Positions 18,094 through 27,513 of a stretch of DNA of 27,513 nucleotides are shown here, piece by piece; position 1 is the stretch's first letter, and the number at the start of each line of letters is the position of its first letter. The notes under the pieces are model-generated. The model was not told the DNA's origin. It saw only the letters and a program-made list of their open reading frames with translations, and searched no databases. The DNA is from an uncultured Collinsella sp. (GTDB taxonomy: Bacteria; Actinomycetota; Coriobacteriia; Coriobacteriales; Coriobacteriaceae). The stretch spans positions 1 through 27,513 of the forward strand of contig CAJMHR010000033.1 of NCBI GenBank assembly GCA_905213265.1. The letters run 5' to 3'. The position numbers and the translations under genes were made by a program.

Positions 18094-19737
18094 TTATTTT
18101 TCACGGCGACCTCCTCCCCGCTTGATGACGAGCGCGACAACAATAACCGCCACTCCGATGGCAGCCAAAACCGCCACCAGCACCAACGCTCTATCTCCCG
18201 TCGAGGGCATAAAGCTTCGACTTGCTTCTTTGCTTGGGGTGTTGAGCACCGACAGCTCAATCGAACCCGTCCCGGCATCGGCGGTATCAACCCGTAGGGA
18301 GCTCTCGGCCGACACGGTCACCTCGGGCTTCGCTGCTGCTACCTGTTTAACGTCCAGGCCCTCGGCCGTAACTGTCACCGCACGTTTGCCCTCAAAGGCG
18401 GTGTAGCCCTTGGGAGCCGCGACCTCTTCGACGGTGTAGACACCCGCGTCCACACCGTTCAATTCCACATGGCCATCTGCGCCGGTGGTGACGCACGCGC
18501 CGGCATCCGTCGACCACGCGCCGTCGGTCGTTAGAATGCGCCCGCGGTCATCGATGATGCGCAGCTTGGCGCCCGCGAGCGGTTCATCGTCCGAGCTTGA
18601 GCGCTTGATCAGACTGAGTCCCCAGGTGTAGACCGTCGCATCGTCACTCGGCGTGCGGGTGAATCCGGCGTCGCCGGACTGGTCGGCGAGGGGAGAGCGC
18701 GGGTAACGCAGGAAGACCTCGTTGGGATTGCCCTTGGTAGCGCCTCGATTGCAGTTGGCCCCCAACGGCGCATTGTAGACAGCGACCACGCGGGCGCCCG
18801 AGGTAAAGGCGTCTGCCCCGCCGAGCGCGGCGATGAGGTCGCCGGTACGCACGGTGAAGGCATTGCCCTCGACCGAGACCTTGCACCGTGAAGTTATGTC
18901 TGTCCACCCTTTAGCCGGCGTCGAGCTGACGTTGCCGCCCTCACATGCGACCACATCGAAGCCGCCGTCCGCGCCCGCCGCCACGTACATGCGCATGCTC
19001 GTGGCGACCTTGGAGGGGTCGAGCCCCACGCTCATGGTGTCGACGAACTGCACCGTATAGGCGTCGTAGGCCGTGAGCCCGGCCGGGACCGTGGCAGAGA
19101 GGCGCCAGTACAGGTCGTCGGCGACCGTGGCGTCGGCGGCCTTGCCCCATGCGGCGGTGCTGTCCTCCAGCACGTGCTTGGCCACCTTGGGCGTCGCGGC
19201 CTTGGGCTTGACGGTGACGGCGCTGCCGCCGACCAGGGCCATGATCGGCGCGGTGCCGGCCTCGCCCTGAGCGATGGCGTCGTCGTCGACAACGATGAGC
19301 CAGTAGCCACAGGGCAGCTCGGCCGCCGTGCCCGCGTTAAGGCCCACGGAGGCGGCGCCTGCTTCGACAATTGCGCGGGCAAGTTTTGCCGTCAGCGCAG
19401 TCGTCATGCGTCCGTCGGCATTCATCCATTCGGCTGCCGCTTGCGCCGTCGATGCCGAGCTATCAAGCCCCGCATCATGAAGCACAGGGAGAACGGCCTG
19501 GCAAACGGCATCATTCGCCCACGCCAAGTCCGTCGCAACCTTTTGATCGGAGCCGGCCTTATCGGCAACAGTTGCCGAAAAGAGCTGGTACGCATCGTAT
19601 TGCGTCGCGACGTCGCCGCTAATCGTGATGACCCCGGCATCGGCAGCACGGACCGTCTCGGGCGACACTGCAAAAGCAAGGATAGCCATCATGGCCACCA
19701 TCATGACGGTCAACAAGCGGCGGCTAAGCCTACTCAC
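18094..19737 (-). CDS. LPXTG-like isopeptide pilin-type surface protein
   Basis: Encodes 547 residues from GTG 19737. The GTG is chosen because AGGTGG lies 5 nt upstream and it yields a proper signal peptide (SRLSRR, hydrophobic core to ~25, possible cleavage near VRA-ADAG). An N-terminal domain is followed at ~176-350 by an isopeptide-forming fimbrial domain (KPKAATPKVAKHV lysine strand; NEVFLRYPR asparagine strand) and at ~370-500 by a Cna_B/SpaA-type domain with YTVEEVAAPKGY. The end has a sortase signal, MPSTG (~510-514), a hydrophobic helix and KRGGGRREK. This is a methionine variant of LPXTG. It overlaps the upstream adhesin gene by 8 nt, implying translational coupling. It probably forms the shaft or base of a pilus, or is a wall-anchored partner of the adhesin. 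Confidence 0.9.
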   Translation of the reverse strand: MSRLSRRLLTVMMVAMMAILAFAVSPETVRAADAGVITISGDVATQYDAYQLFSATVADKAGSDQKVATDLAWANDAVCQAVLPVLHDAGLDSSASTAQAAAEWMNADGRMTTALTAKLARAIVEAGAASVGLNAGTAAELPCGYWLIVVDDDAIAQGEAGTAPIMALVGGSAVTVKPKAATPKVAKHVLEDSTAAWGKAADATVADDLYWRLSATVPAGLTAYDAYTVQFVDTMSVGLDPSKVATSMRMYVAAGADGGFDVVACEGGNVSSTPAKGWTDITSRCKVSVEGNAFTVRTGDLIAALGGADAFTSGARVVAVYNAPLGANCNRGATKGNPNEVFLRYPRSPLADQSGDAGFTRTPSDDATVYTWGLSLIKRSSSDDEPLAGAKLRIIDDRGRILTTDGAWSTDAGACVTTGADGHVELNGVDAGVYTVEEVAAPKGYTAFEGKRAVTVTAEGLDVKQVAAAKPEVTVSAESSLRVDTADAGTGSIELSVLNTPSKEASRSFMPSTGDRALVLVAVLAAIGVAVIVVALVIKRGGGRREK

Positions 19738-22700
19738 GGCGACCACCTCGATCTTGATCGCGATGGCGGCGAGCATGCATCCACGTCGCGGCAAAGCACA
19801 GCAACGATGCGCCAGCCAAATACGTCATAGTCAAGCCAGCCCCGCCCGCCTCGGGAAGCGTGGTCGAGTATTTGTTGGTAAAGGTTGGCGGATCCTGAGA
19901 GCCCTTGCCATAGGTAACTACGACGTTGAGCTGGTCCGTGCCATTAGTTACCTTAACCGTGACGTTGTACACGGTCCTGTCATAGGTGATGTGATCTTTA
20001 ACATGGTCGACGGCGCCCTCGGGCTCGACCTCGGAGATGGTGTAGGCATAGGTTCCCGCCTTGTTGTACTTGACGTCAAAGGAGACATTTCCCTTGTCAT
20101 TATTGGTCACCGTCTGGAGCACTTTGCCCTCGGCGTCCTTGAGCGCGAACGAGAACTGACCTTCCCTGAAGGTTCCGCCTTTAAGCACTTTCTTTGCTTT
20201 TATCGTCGCTTTGCCTTCAAGGGGCGCGTCATACACCCAAATCTCTGCATCTGACGTTATCTCCGTATTGGCACCAAGCAAAGATTTCGCCGTATTCATG
20301 GCTTGCTCGTATTGCCCGTCGTCCGCGCTGCCCTTGAGCAGAATCCATGTTGGTTGGGCGGCGCGATATCCAGGAGGCGCCGTCGTCTCTTCGAGGCAGT
20401 AAAGCTTGCAGGATGCCATGGCGCCCGAACTCGTTCCCGAACTCGTTCCAAAAGTCACACTTCCGTCAGGGCCAGTCGTTCCGTCAGAAAAAAACGTCTT
20501 TGCGCCCTCAACGCCGGCACTGTCCTGCGCCTTATCCATGTCAATCGCATAGAGTGTGAACGTAGCGTCAGCCAACGGCGCGGTAACGTCCTTTTCATCC
20601 ACTTTGTGGACCACAATGCCGTGCCCCGTTCCGCCTCCCGATGCGCCGGCATCTATGTCATATTCACGTTCGTGTTTCACATACCCGCCTGCAATACCTT
20701 CAAGCTGTGCCTCGTTGGAAAGGGAAACTGTACCAGACTCACCGGACAGAACTTCATATTCTACTTTCAGATATTTCTCATCGGGAAGCCTCAACGTCAA
20801 TCGCTGCTGCTTTCCAGCGCCTCCGACAAAGAGATCAAGAGCCGTCCTGTATTTTTCTTTTGTCAGCACACGCCATTCGCCGTTATCGCGCTCAGATACG
20901 CTAAGCGACGAGGGGATAAACGTGCACTTAGAATCCATCACATCATATAGATCGAGGTAGTCGGTTCCGTCTTTTAGGTCTAGCGCCGATTCATTAACAA
21001 AAATCGTGTAGTGAATTCGTTTACTATTACTTACTGACGCACCGGTCTTTGACAATACGTCGTTCTTGATCTGTACGGTATCAGAGCCCGCCTTAAAATC
21101 CTTATTATCCGAGCTCGCACTCGCCGAGTTCGTAAGCTCGCCGAGGTTCTTTGACGTGTCGACCACTGACCTCTTGACAGCAGTTGCATACGTCAGCTTC
21201 ACATAGCCTGTATTGTTACTCAACTTTTCCGTTGGAATCGAAAACGTAACCTCTCGACGATCAACGGCAGGCGTCAGCAAGACACCCGAAGCCTCGGTTT
21301 TTTCTCTCTCATGTTCCCATTCGCGGCCGGGCACCGCCGTCTCGTAGGGATTTGAATACAAAGAATATTTAGCCGAACAGGGGATATAACTCATTCCATC
21401 AGGAAGCTCATCTTTAACAACGACATCTTTACCATTAAGCTTGCCCGCGCCATAAGATTCATCGGCAGGAGTCTTAACTCGATTGACATAGACCGTCCAG
21501 TCGACAATCCACGCACCTTTGTCGTTCGAGCCATCAACTGGTTTCCAATCAAACGCCTCATCCCACCGTGCCTGCGAACCATCTTCATTTATTTTTACGC
21601 TCTTCTCTACCGAAGGCTTCGTTTCGCTTTCAACATAGTAAAAAACGTAATCAGAATAGCCGCTAAACCCATCAACAGAGGCAAAGTTAGAGTACCAACC
21701 AGGAAGTGCGTCGGTCACCGTTTTATACGTAATAACCACTTCAGGGTCTTTATCCAGTGCTTTTTTGACTTTATCCATATTGGTTATTCGGATATTGCAG
21801 TTATGTTGGTTGCTTTTCTGCGACAGATCTGCGCCTCCCTCAAACTTCCAATCGGGACCTTGGTCCAGCTTGGTATCCCCGATGGTAATTACATGTGAAG
21901 GACCATCGGAGGTATCCGGCCCCATAGTCTGCTTCCAAGCCGCCAGCATGGTATCTTTGATAAGAACGGATGTTGGGTTTTTCGCATTTACGTAATCACG
22001 GAGCTCTACGCGTAATTGCCAAGTTGCTTTTCCGGTCCGAGATGCCTCATCCGGATTAAGCAGTGTTCTACGAATGGTCTTGCCCGTCCAAGGACGGTTG
22101 TAGTATGCGGTGCTTTCTCCGGAGGGCTGATCTGAACCTTCTTTTTTCACGCTTGCCGTGTTGCTTACCTTTTCGTAGGATTTCTCATCTTTCAGCTTGG
22201 TTTGATAGACGATGCAATAGGTCGCATACCGGTCGCCCTCTTTTGGATTAAACGTATAGCTAAATGAATCCCCTGACTCGCTCAGCGTTCTCTCATCAAT
22301 CTTTTGTTTTTCATCGGCGGTCTCTCCCTTGTAGACCTTGTAGTTGCCAATATAATCCTGCTTGCCATCGAGCTTGTCGGTAAAGGCGTAGCCAGACATA
22401 TCGGCCTTGAGAGATCCCCTGTTGAGCACAACCTTCCAAGTGATGACAGACGATGTTCCGGAGCCAGCCCCTTTTTGAATCATGTCGTATTGAAACGGTT
22501 CCGACACCCCGTTAATCGTAAGAGATTGTTGGGGATTTGCTTTTCCCCAAGTTGCTTGTACGCTATTCCTACCTTGCGTAGGTGTGCCATTAGAAAGAGA
22601 CAAGTTCTTGCTAACTGTCGTTTCGTAGGTAACGGTATGGTCGCCCTGAGAAAGGTTACCTAGCGACAATATTGCAGTTCGCTCTTCGATGCTCACGGAC

Positions 22701-23470
22701 GAACCAAGAGGATTTCCATCGAGCTTGAAGCTGCTTTGGTCAAAGTCCAGGTAGTCGCCGAGCGTATCGATCAGCTTTACATCCGTTGCGTGCGACGTAA
22801 CACTCAGAATAATAGTCCAAGTTATCTTGGCAATTCCAGTACTGCTATCCTGAGAAAAGATACCCGATTTACTTCCCTCAACTGCGCCATCTTGAATCTT
22901 AATCGGCACAGCTTCGCCAACGCCTGGAAATTTCAGTTCGGCTTTTTTGCCGTCATCTACATCTTTGTCTTTGAGCGTAAACTCGAAATTGATCCGCACA
23001 TAGAGCGAAGAGGGATGGCCGCTGAGATAGCTGTCATCGTAATTAAAAACGAACTTGTTATCCTTTATGTACCAAGTTCCCATCCTTTGTGCATTCTCGG
23101 TATCGTCCGTCCATAAGACACCGCCCTCGTTGTTCTCCACAGCAATCGAATTGGGAAAGGTATAGATCGCCTCAAGCCTTTCAGGTGTAGGCCCACAATT
23201 CTCATAAAAATGAGCCTCCATAGAACCGTAGATAGTATCGGCTGTCGTAATCGAGGGTGAGCTCTCTTTACCGAAAGGCTGCTGACGTTCCTTATCGGCA
23301 TACAGCCCAACCGTAACGTCCGCCGTATTCTCATCAATCACAATCGGCGTCGGCGTCGTCGCATCCTCGGCGCGCACGGGGGCTGCGCCGTGAAAAACTG
23401 CAGCGGTAAGGCTAATTAAAATAAAGACCAGGGTCGCCATACCCAGCGACCGTGAGCGGTGTGCGTCCAT
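19730..23470 (-). CDS. Large sortase-anchored adhesin, pilus tip-like
   Basis: Encodes 1246 residues. Signal peptide 1-34 (LVFILISLTAAVF, then APVRA). After a ~180-residue N-terminal domain, five tandem Ig-like/isopeptide-type repeats begin at about 217, 343, 483, 657 and 819. Each opens with ITWTI, ITWKV, ATWQL, VDWTV or IHYTI and closes with a VTY-type strand and, in most copies, an N-x-A motif. A SpaA/Cna_B-like domain follows (~948-1045, EETTAPPGY), then a FctA/Spy0128-like pilin domain (~1080-1200, KAGTYAYTISEVEPEG), and sortase signal LPEAG (1205-1209), a helix and a basic tail. AAGGGA precedes ATG 23470. The middle of the gene is AT-rich relative to its neighbours (hand count 23 GC of 60 at 21601-21660). 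First gene of a two-gene unit; no sortase is present. Confidence 0.9.
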   Translation of the reverse strand: MDAHRSRSLGMATLVFILISLTAAVFHGAAPVRAEDATTPTPIVIDENTADVTVGLYADKERQQPFGKESSPSITTADTIYGSMEAHFYENCGPTPERLEAIYTFPNSIAVENNEGGVLWTDDTENAQRMGTWYIKDNKFVFNYDDSYLSGHPSSLYVRINFEFTLKDKDVDDGKKAELKFPGVGEAVPIKIQDGAVEGSKSGIFSQDSSTGIAKITWTIILSVTSHATDVKLIDTLGDYLDFDQSSFKLDGNPLGSSVSIEERTAILSLGNLSQGDHTVTYETTVSKNLSLSNGTPTQGRNSVQATWGKANPQQSLTINGVSEPFQYDMIQKGAGSGTSSVITWKVVLNRGSLKADMSGYAFTDKLDGKQDYIGNYKVYKGETADEKQKIDERTLSESGDSFSYTFNPKEGDRYATYCIVYQTKLKDEKSYEKVSNTASVKKEGSDQPSGESTAYYNRPWTGKTIRRTLLNPDEASRTGKATWQLRVELRDYVNAKNPTSVLIKDTMLAAWKQTMGPDTSDGPSHVITIGDTKLDQGPDWKFEGGADLSQKSNQHNCNIRITNMDKVKKALDKDPEVVITYKTVTDALPGWYSNFASVDGFSGYSDYVFYYVESETKPSVEKSVKINEDGSQARWDEAFDWKPVDGSNDKGAWIVDWTVYVNRVKTPADESYGAGKLNGKDVVVKDELPDGMSYIPCSAKYSLYSNPYETAVPGREWEHEREKTEASGVLLTPAVDRREVTFSIPTEKLSNNTGYVKLTYATAVKRSVVDTSKNLGELTNSASASSDNKDFKAGSDTVQIKNDVLSKTGASVSNSKRIHYTIFVNESALDLKDGTDYLDLYDVMDSKCTFIPSSLSVSERDNGEWRVLTKEKYRTALDLFVGGAGKQQRLTLRLPDEKYLKVEYEVLSGESGTVSLSNEAQLEGIAGGYVKHEREYDIDAGASGGGTGHGIVVHKVDEKDVTAPLADATFTLYAIDMDKAQDSAGVEGAKTFFSDGTTGPDGSVTFGTSSGTSSGAMASCKLYCLEETTAPPGYRAAQPTWILLKGSADDGQYEQAMNTAKSLLGANTEITSDAEIWVYDAPLEGKATIKAKKVLKGGTFREGQFSFALKDAEGKVLQTVTNNDKGNVSFDVKYNKAGTYAYTISEVEPEGAVDHVKDHITYDRTVYNVTVKVTNGTDQLNVVVTYGKGSQDPPTFTNKYSTTLPEAGGAGLTMTYLAGASLLCFAATWMHARRHRDQDRGGRRE

Positions 23471-23801
23471 AGTTGTCCCTTAATTCCTACAACACAGTGT
23501 GGAATACGGCGAATCGTCGGATCGAACACAAGCCCCAACATCTACGAGAACCTACCTAGCGCATTGCAAGAACCCATTGGGGGCAACTTCTAAGACGGTT
23601 CGTCTATGCCACAATGCATAAAATACAATATAGATAACAGTCATGTAAACCGCTGGTAAAGAGGTCTTTTAATGTAATACCAGTTGATATTTATCTGTTA
23701 ACGGTTTTGTATCAAAGCGGTTATATCCTGTGGAATTATGTATATGTTTAAACAACTTTACTTTGGCTGGAAAGCCGCTCGGGGGATAACCTCCTCCACC
23801 G
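23471..23801. other. AT-rich upstream region of the adhesin gene
   Basis: No gene. Several inverted pairs occur: AACCGCT (23648-23654) with AGCGGTT (23716-23722), CTGGTA with TACCAG, and TTGATA with TATCAA. On the minus strand TTTACA, 18 nt, TATTTT near 23613-23649 is a weak promoter candidate about 150 nt upstream of the adhesin start. The region is much richer in AT than the housekeeping genes. Confidence 0.4.
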
Positions 23802-23831
23802 TGGTGCAAAGTAACCTGTCCCCTTGCACCA
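23802..23831 (-). repeat. Palindromic repeat, right (inverted) copy
   Basis: 30 nt; its reverse complement matches 17910-17940 except for one missing A and one T/A change. Arms TGGTGCAA and TTGCACCA are perfect. It lies directly beside the typA terminator, so the two copies frame the surface-protein island exactly. Confidence 0.85.
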
Positions 23832-23866
23832 AAAAGGGCGCCGACCATTGCGGTCGACGCCCTTTC
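23831..23866 (-). terminator. Terminator of typA
   Basis: A 13-bp stem (23834-23846 with 23852-23864, one G-U on the minus strand), loop GCAAT, followed by TTTTT (23831-23835). It starts 28 nt after the typA stop. Confidence 0.9.
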
Positions 23867-23892
23867 TTGTTAGACGCTATAAAGCCCGGCAC

Positions 23893-25731
<1,839 letters not shown>

Positions 25732-25848
25732 GTAGTTCCCCTATCTTCTATCTATATACAACCGGCACGCGTATGCGGCCCGCCCAGCGATACAACGCTC
25801 AGCGGGAATATTGAGCCTTTTACCGAAAACTCGTTTATTTTAGCGATT

Positions 25849-26298
25849 TTAGATGAGAGGGGTTTCCTCACCTGCAGGTTCAGGGTCGCTCCACATAAAA
25901 CCATCGCCGGCGCCCATGCCCTCATACAGCACATATGCCGAAAAACCGCTCTCGAGCGTAGTCTCAAAGAAGCTCACGAGCAGAGCATCGTGATAGCCGC
26001 CGTCAATCTCGACGCAGCCGGTGTAGCCGATGGCATAGCGAGCGATACGGCCCAGGCCCTCGTCCTTAAGACCCATCTTGTGCTCGGAGATAAAGTTGGT
26101 GGCCGCCTCGAGGCACGCCTCTTCGCCATCCTCATCGAGCGCCGCCAGATAACGGTTGGAAGCGGCGTCCTCAATTGCCACGACCACGCCAGGGTTTTCA
26201 CCGGCGGCAAGGTCGTCCAAGAACGCGCCGATCAGATCGCACACCATGGCGTCGAGCTCGGCGGAGACGTTACCGGCGTCCTGCATATCCTGTGCCAT
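25849..26298 (-). CDS. Uncharacterised small acidic protein
   Basis: Encodes 149 residues, acidic, soluble, no signal peptide or membrane helix. A helical N-terminal half (VSAELDAMVCDLIGAFLDDL) is followed by an alpha/beta part (GYTGCVEIDGGYHDALLVSF, SGFSAYVLYEGMGAGDGFM). I recognise no family. AAGG lies about 8 nt upstream of ATG 26298. It is 30 nt downstream of another uncharacterised gene and 117 nt upstream of typA. I see no terminator hairpin after it, so readthrough into typA is possible. Confidence 0.8.
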   Translation of the reverse strand: MAQDMQDAGNVSAELDAMVCDLIGAFLDDLAAGENPGVVVAIEDAASNRYLAALDEDGEEACLEAATNFISEHKMGLKDEGLGRIARYAIGYTGCVEIDGGYHDALLVSFFETTLESGFSAYVLYEGMGAGDGFMWSDPEPAGEETPLI

Positions 26299-26328
26299 CT
26301 TTAGACCTTCCCATCGAGTTTGGCGTCG

Positions 26329-26718
26329 TTACAGTTCTTGTGCCTCAGCAGCGATCTTAGCGGCAGCGTCGCGGGCGCGCATCATATCCATCGCGCGCTT
26401 GTCGAGTACCTTGATCTGACTGGTCAGCATGACCGCATCGACCACGTCCCAGATCACCAGGCCCGTAGAGATCGAAAACCCAAGCGCACCAACTGTACCA
26501 CGAAGGCGCGAGCAGATTGCCGCAACAAGGGCGGAGATGACAACCATCTTGATAAACGAGCCGCGGCGTTCGCGAAGCGTGCGGGCCTGCGTCACATAGG
26601 CAATGCGAGCCGCCTCAGAAGCCTCCGAGCGCATCTGGGCCTCGCGGGCGATTGCAGCCGCTTCAGCCGACATCCCGCCGGCCATCAGCGAACGCTCCGC
26701 AACCTGGACGCCCCGCAT
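26329..26718 (-). CDS. Uncharacterised small membrane protein
   Basis: Encodes 129 residues. Alanine-rich, charged helices at both ends (AAAIAREAQMRSEASEAARI; KRAMDMMRARDAAAKIAAEA) flank two likely transmembrane segments (IKMVVISALVAAICSRL and GALGFSISTGLVIWDVVDAV). The first codon follows the stop of the DUF151 gene directly (TAA-ATG), suggesting termination-reinitiation, but no good SD precedes it. An alternative start at 26685 has GGAG about 9 nt upstream, so the start is uncertain. No recognised family. Confidence 0.75.
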   Translation of the reverse strand: MRGVQVAERSLMAGGMSAEAAAIAREAQMRSEASEAARIAYVTQARTLRERRGSFIKMVVISALVAAICSRLRGTVGALGFSISTGLVIWDVVDAVMLTSQIKVLDKRAMDMMRARDAAAKIAAEAQEL

Positions 26719-27219
26719 TTAGAAGTCATCGGGGGAGAGCGTATGGACGAACTCGTCGAACTTCTCGAACTCCTGCTCGTCGTCGACTTCCTCGGCGTGG
26801 GTAGAAACAGTGCCCAGGCGATTCATGATGTCGTCCTCCACAAACATGGGGGCATTGCTGCGCACGGCAAGGGCAATGGCATCACTGGGGCGGGCGTCGA
26901 TCTTGCGCTCGTCACCATCGGCCAGTACGACGATCGTCGCGTAGAACACCGGCGGCTCGGCGCGAACGATCTCGATGCGCTCGAGCTTGGCGCCCAGGGC
27001 GCCAACAGTATCGAGCAACAGGTCATGGGTAATCGGGCGCTCGGCGCGGCCGCTATCGATGCCGCGGCTGATGGCAGCGGCTTCAAACGAACCAGTCTGA
27101 ATGGAAAGGGAACGCAGCGGCGCGGGCGAGTCCGATTTGCTGCAGCGCTCGCGAAGCACGATAAGCGATGGCACGGGACCGGCGGCCATGACGATGGTCT
27201 CTATGTCGACACGAACCAT
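26719..27219 (-). CDS. Bifunctional nuclease family protein (DUF151)
   Basis: Encodes 166 residues from ATG 27219 (MVRVDIETIVMA), with GGAGGTG 5 nt upstream; a longer reading to 27267 is not family-like. The DUF151/BFN domain occupies most of the chain, with the characteristic RPITHDLLLDTVGALGAKLE, VFYATIVV and KIDARPSDAIALAVRSNAP motifs. The family is described as having RNase/DNase activity in plants, and the structure is known from Thermotoga; the bacterial role is unclear. A short acidic C-terminal tail (EEVDDEQEFEKFDEF) follows. First gene of a probable three-gene operon. Confidence 0.9.
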   Translation of the reverse strand: MVRVDIETIVMAAGPVPSLIVLRERCSKSDSPAPLRSLSIQTGSFEAAAISRGIDSGRAERPITHDLLLDTVGALGAKLERIEIVRAEPPVFYATIVVLADGDERKIDARPSDAIALAVRSNAPMFVEDDIMNRLGTVSTHAEEVDDEQEFEKFDEFVHTLSPDDF

Positions 27220-27276
27220 GGAACACCTCCGGTACGTAGCGGTTAACACGCGGCAGCTCCACCGCATTGAATAGCT

Positions 27277-27306
27277 ATACTACCCAATCTTTCGCACAGC
27301 ACACAA
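27277..27306 (-). promoter_or_regulatory. Putative promoter of the DUF151 operon
   Basis: TTGTGT (27301-27306), 18-nt spacer, TAGTAT (27277-27282), 57 nt upstream of ATG 27219 and downstream of the tRNA terminator. Confidence 0.5.
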
Positions 27307-27334
27307 AACCAAAATGAGATTTATCGCAGACAAG

Positions 27335-27364
27335 AAAAAAGCCCCAAGGCAATGCCCCAGGGCT
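27335..27364 (-). terminator. Terminator of the tRNA-Ala/tRNA-Ile unit
   Basis: AGCCCTGGGGC (27354-27364) pairs with GCCTTGGGGCT (27340-27350) over 11 bp including three wobble pairs, loop ATT, followed by TTTTTT on the minus strand. It lies 14 nt after the tRNA-Ile CCA. Confidence 0.9.
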
Positions 27365-27378
27365 CTTCACAGTTTTGA

Positions 27379-27455
27379 TGGTGGACCTGACAAGATTCGA
27401 ACTTGTGACCTCCCGGTTATCAGCCGGACGCTCTAACCAACTGAGCTACAGGTCC
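27379..27455 (-). tRNA. tRNA-Ile(GAT)
   Basis: 77 nt with encoded CCA (27379-27381). It begins GGACCTGTAGCTCAGTTGGT; anticodon loop CTGATAA within stem CCGGC/ACCGG gives anticodon GAT. The T arm is CAAGTTCGAATCTTG, discriminator A. The acceptor stem pairs across 27449-27455 and 27383-27389. Confidence 0.96.
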
Positions 27456-27459
27456 ATCA

Positions 27460-27513
27460 TGGTGGAGGTTAGGGGGATCGAACCCCTGACCTCAGGCTTG
27501 CAAAGCCCGCGCT
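27460..27513 (-). tRNA. tRNA-Ala(TGC), truncated by window edge
   Basis: The 3' part of a tRNA: anticodon loop TTTGCAA (anticodon TGC), variable loop, T arm CAGGGGTTCGATCCCCCTA and encoded CCA (27460-27462). The 5' acceptor and D arm lie beyond the window. It is only 4 nt upstream of tRNA-Ile, so both come from one transcript. Confidence 0.92.

Overview
The window looks like a chromosomal segment of a high-GC member of the Coriobacteriia (Actinomycetota), most like Collinsella. This is an inference from gene content and protein character; no 16S gene is present. Most genes lie on the minus strand and belong to core metabolism or information processing.

Reading in the direction of minus-strand transcription (high to low coordinates), the right edge carries tRNA-Ala(TGC, cut by the window end) and tRNA-Ile(GAT) followed by a terminator. 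Next come a bifunctional-nuclease-family protein (DUF151), two small uncharacterised genes, and the ribosome-associated GTPase typA/BipA with its own terminator. Then follows an accessory island (about 17.9-23.8 kb) holding two overlapping surface-protein genes: a 1246-residue multidomain adhesin and a 547-residue pilin-like protein. Both have signal peptides and C-terminal sortase signals (LPEAG and MPSTG), and no sortase lies in the window. The island is bracketed by two inverted copies of a ~30-bp palindromic repeat, and the middle of the adhesin gene is much richer in AT than its ends.

The centre (15.3-17.9 kb) is the only plus-strand block: tRNA-Ser(GGA) and tRNA-Ser(CGA), a hairpin-rich spacer with an exact inverted copy of the last 25 nt of the second tRNA-Ser, a TRIC/UPF0126-type membrane protein, and an exported bactofilin-like beta-helix protein with C-terminal membrane helices.

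The left half is again minus strand: the rpsF-ssb-rpsR-rplI operon (promoter with an overlapping 18-bp palindrome, leader hairpin, terminator), dnaB, purA, purD, a Nudix hydrolase (ADP-ribose pyrophosphatase-like), an ABC exporter with its small membrane-protein partner, and carA-carB for carbamoyl phosphate synthesis. carA is preceded by a clear PyrR-type RNA hairpin that includes its Shine-Dalgarno sequence, so pyrimidine control by translational repression is predicted. carB ends in an unusually strong set of nested inverted repeats spanning ~148 nt.

Functionally, purine synthesis (purA, purD), pyrimidine/arginine supply (carAB), replication (dnaB, ssb) and translation (rpsF, rpsR, rplI, typA, tRNAs) make up the housekeeping backbone. 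The sortase-substrate island is the clear accessory piece.
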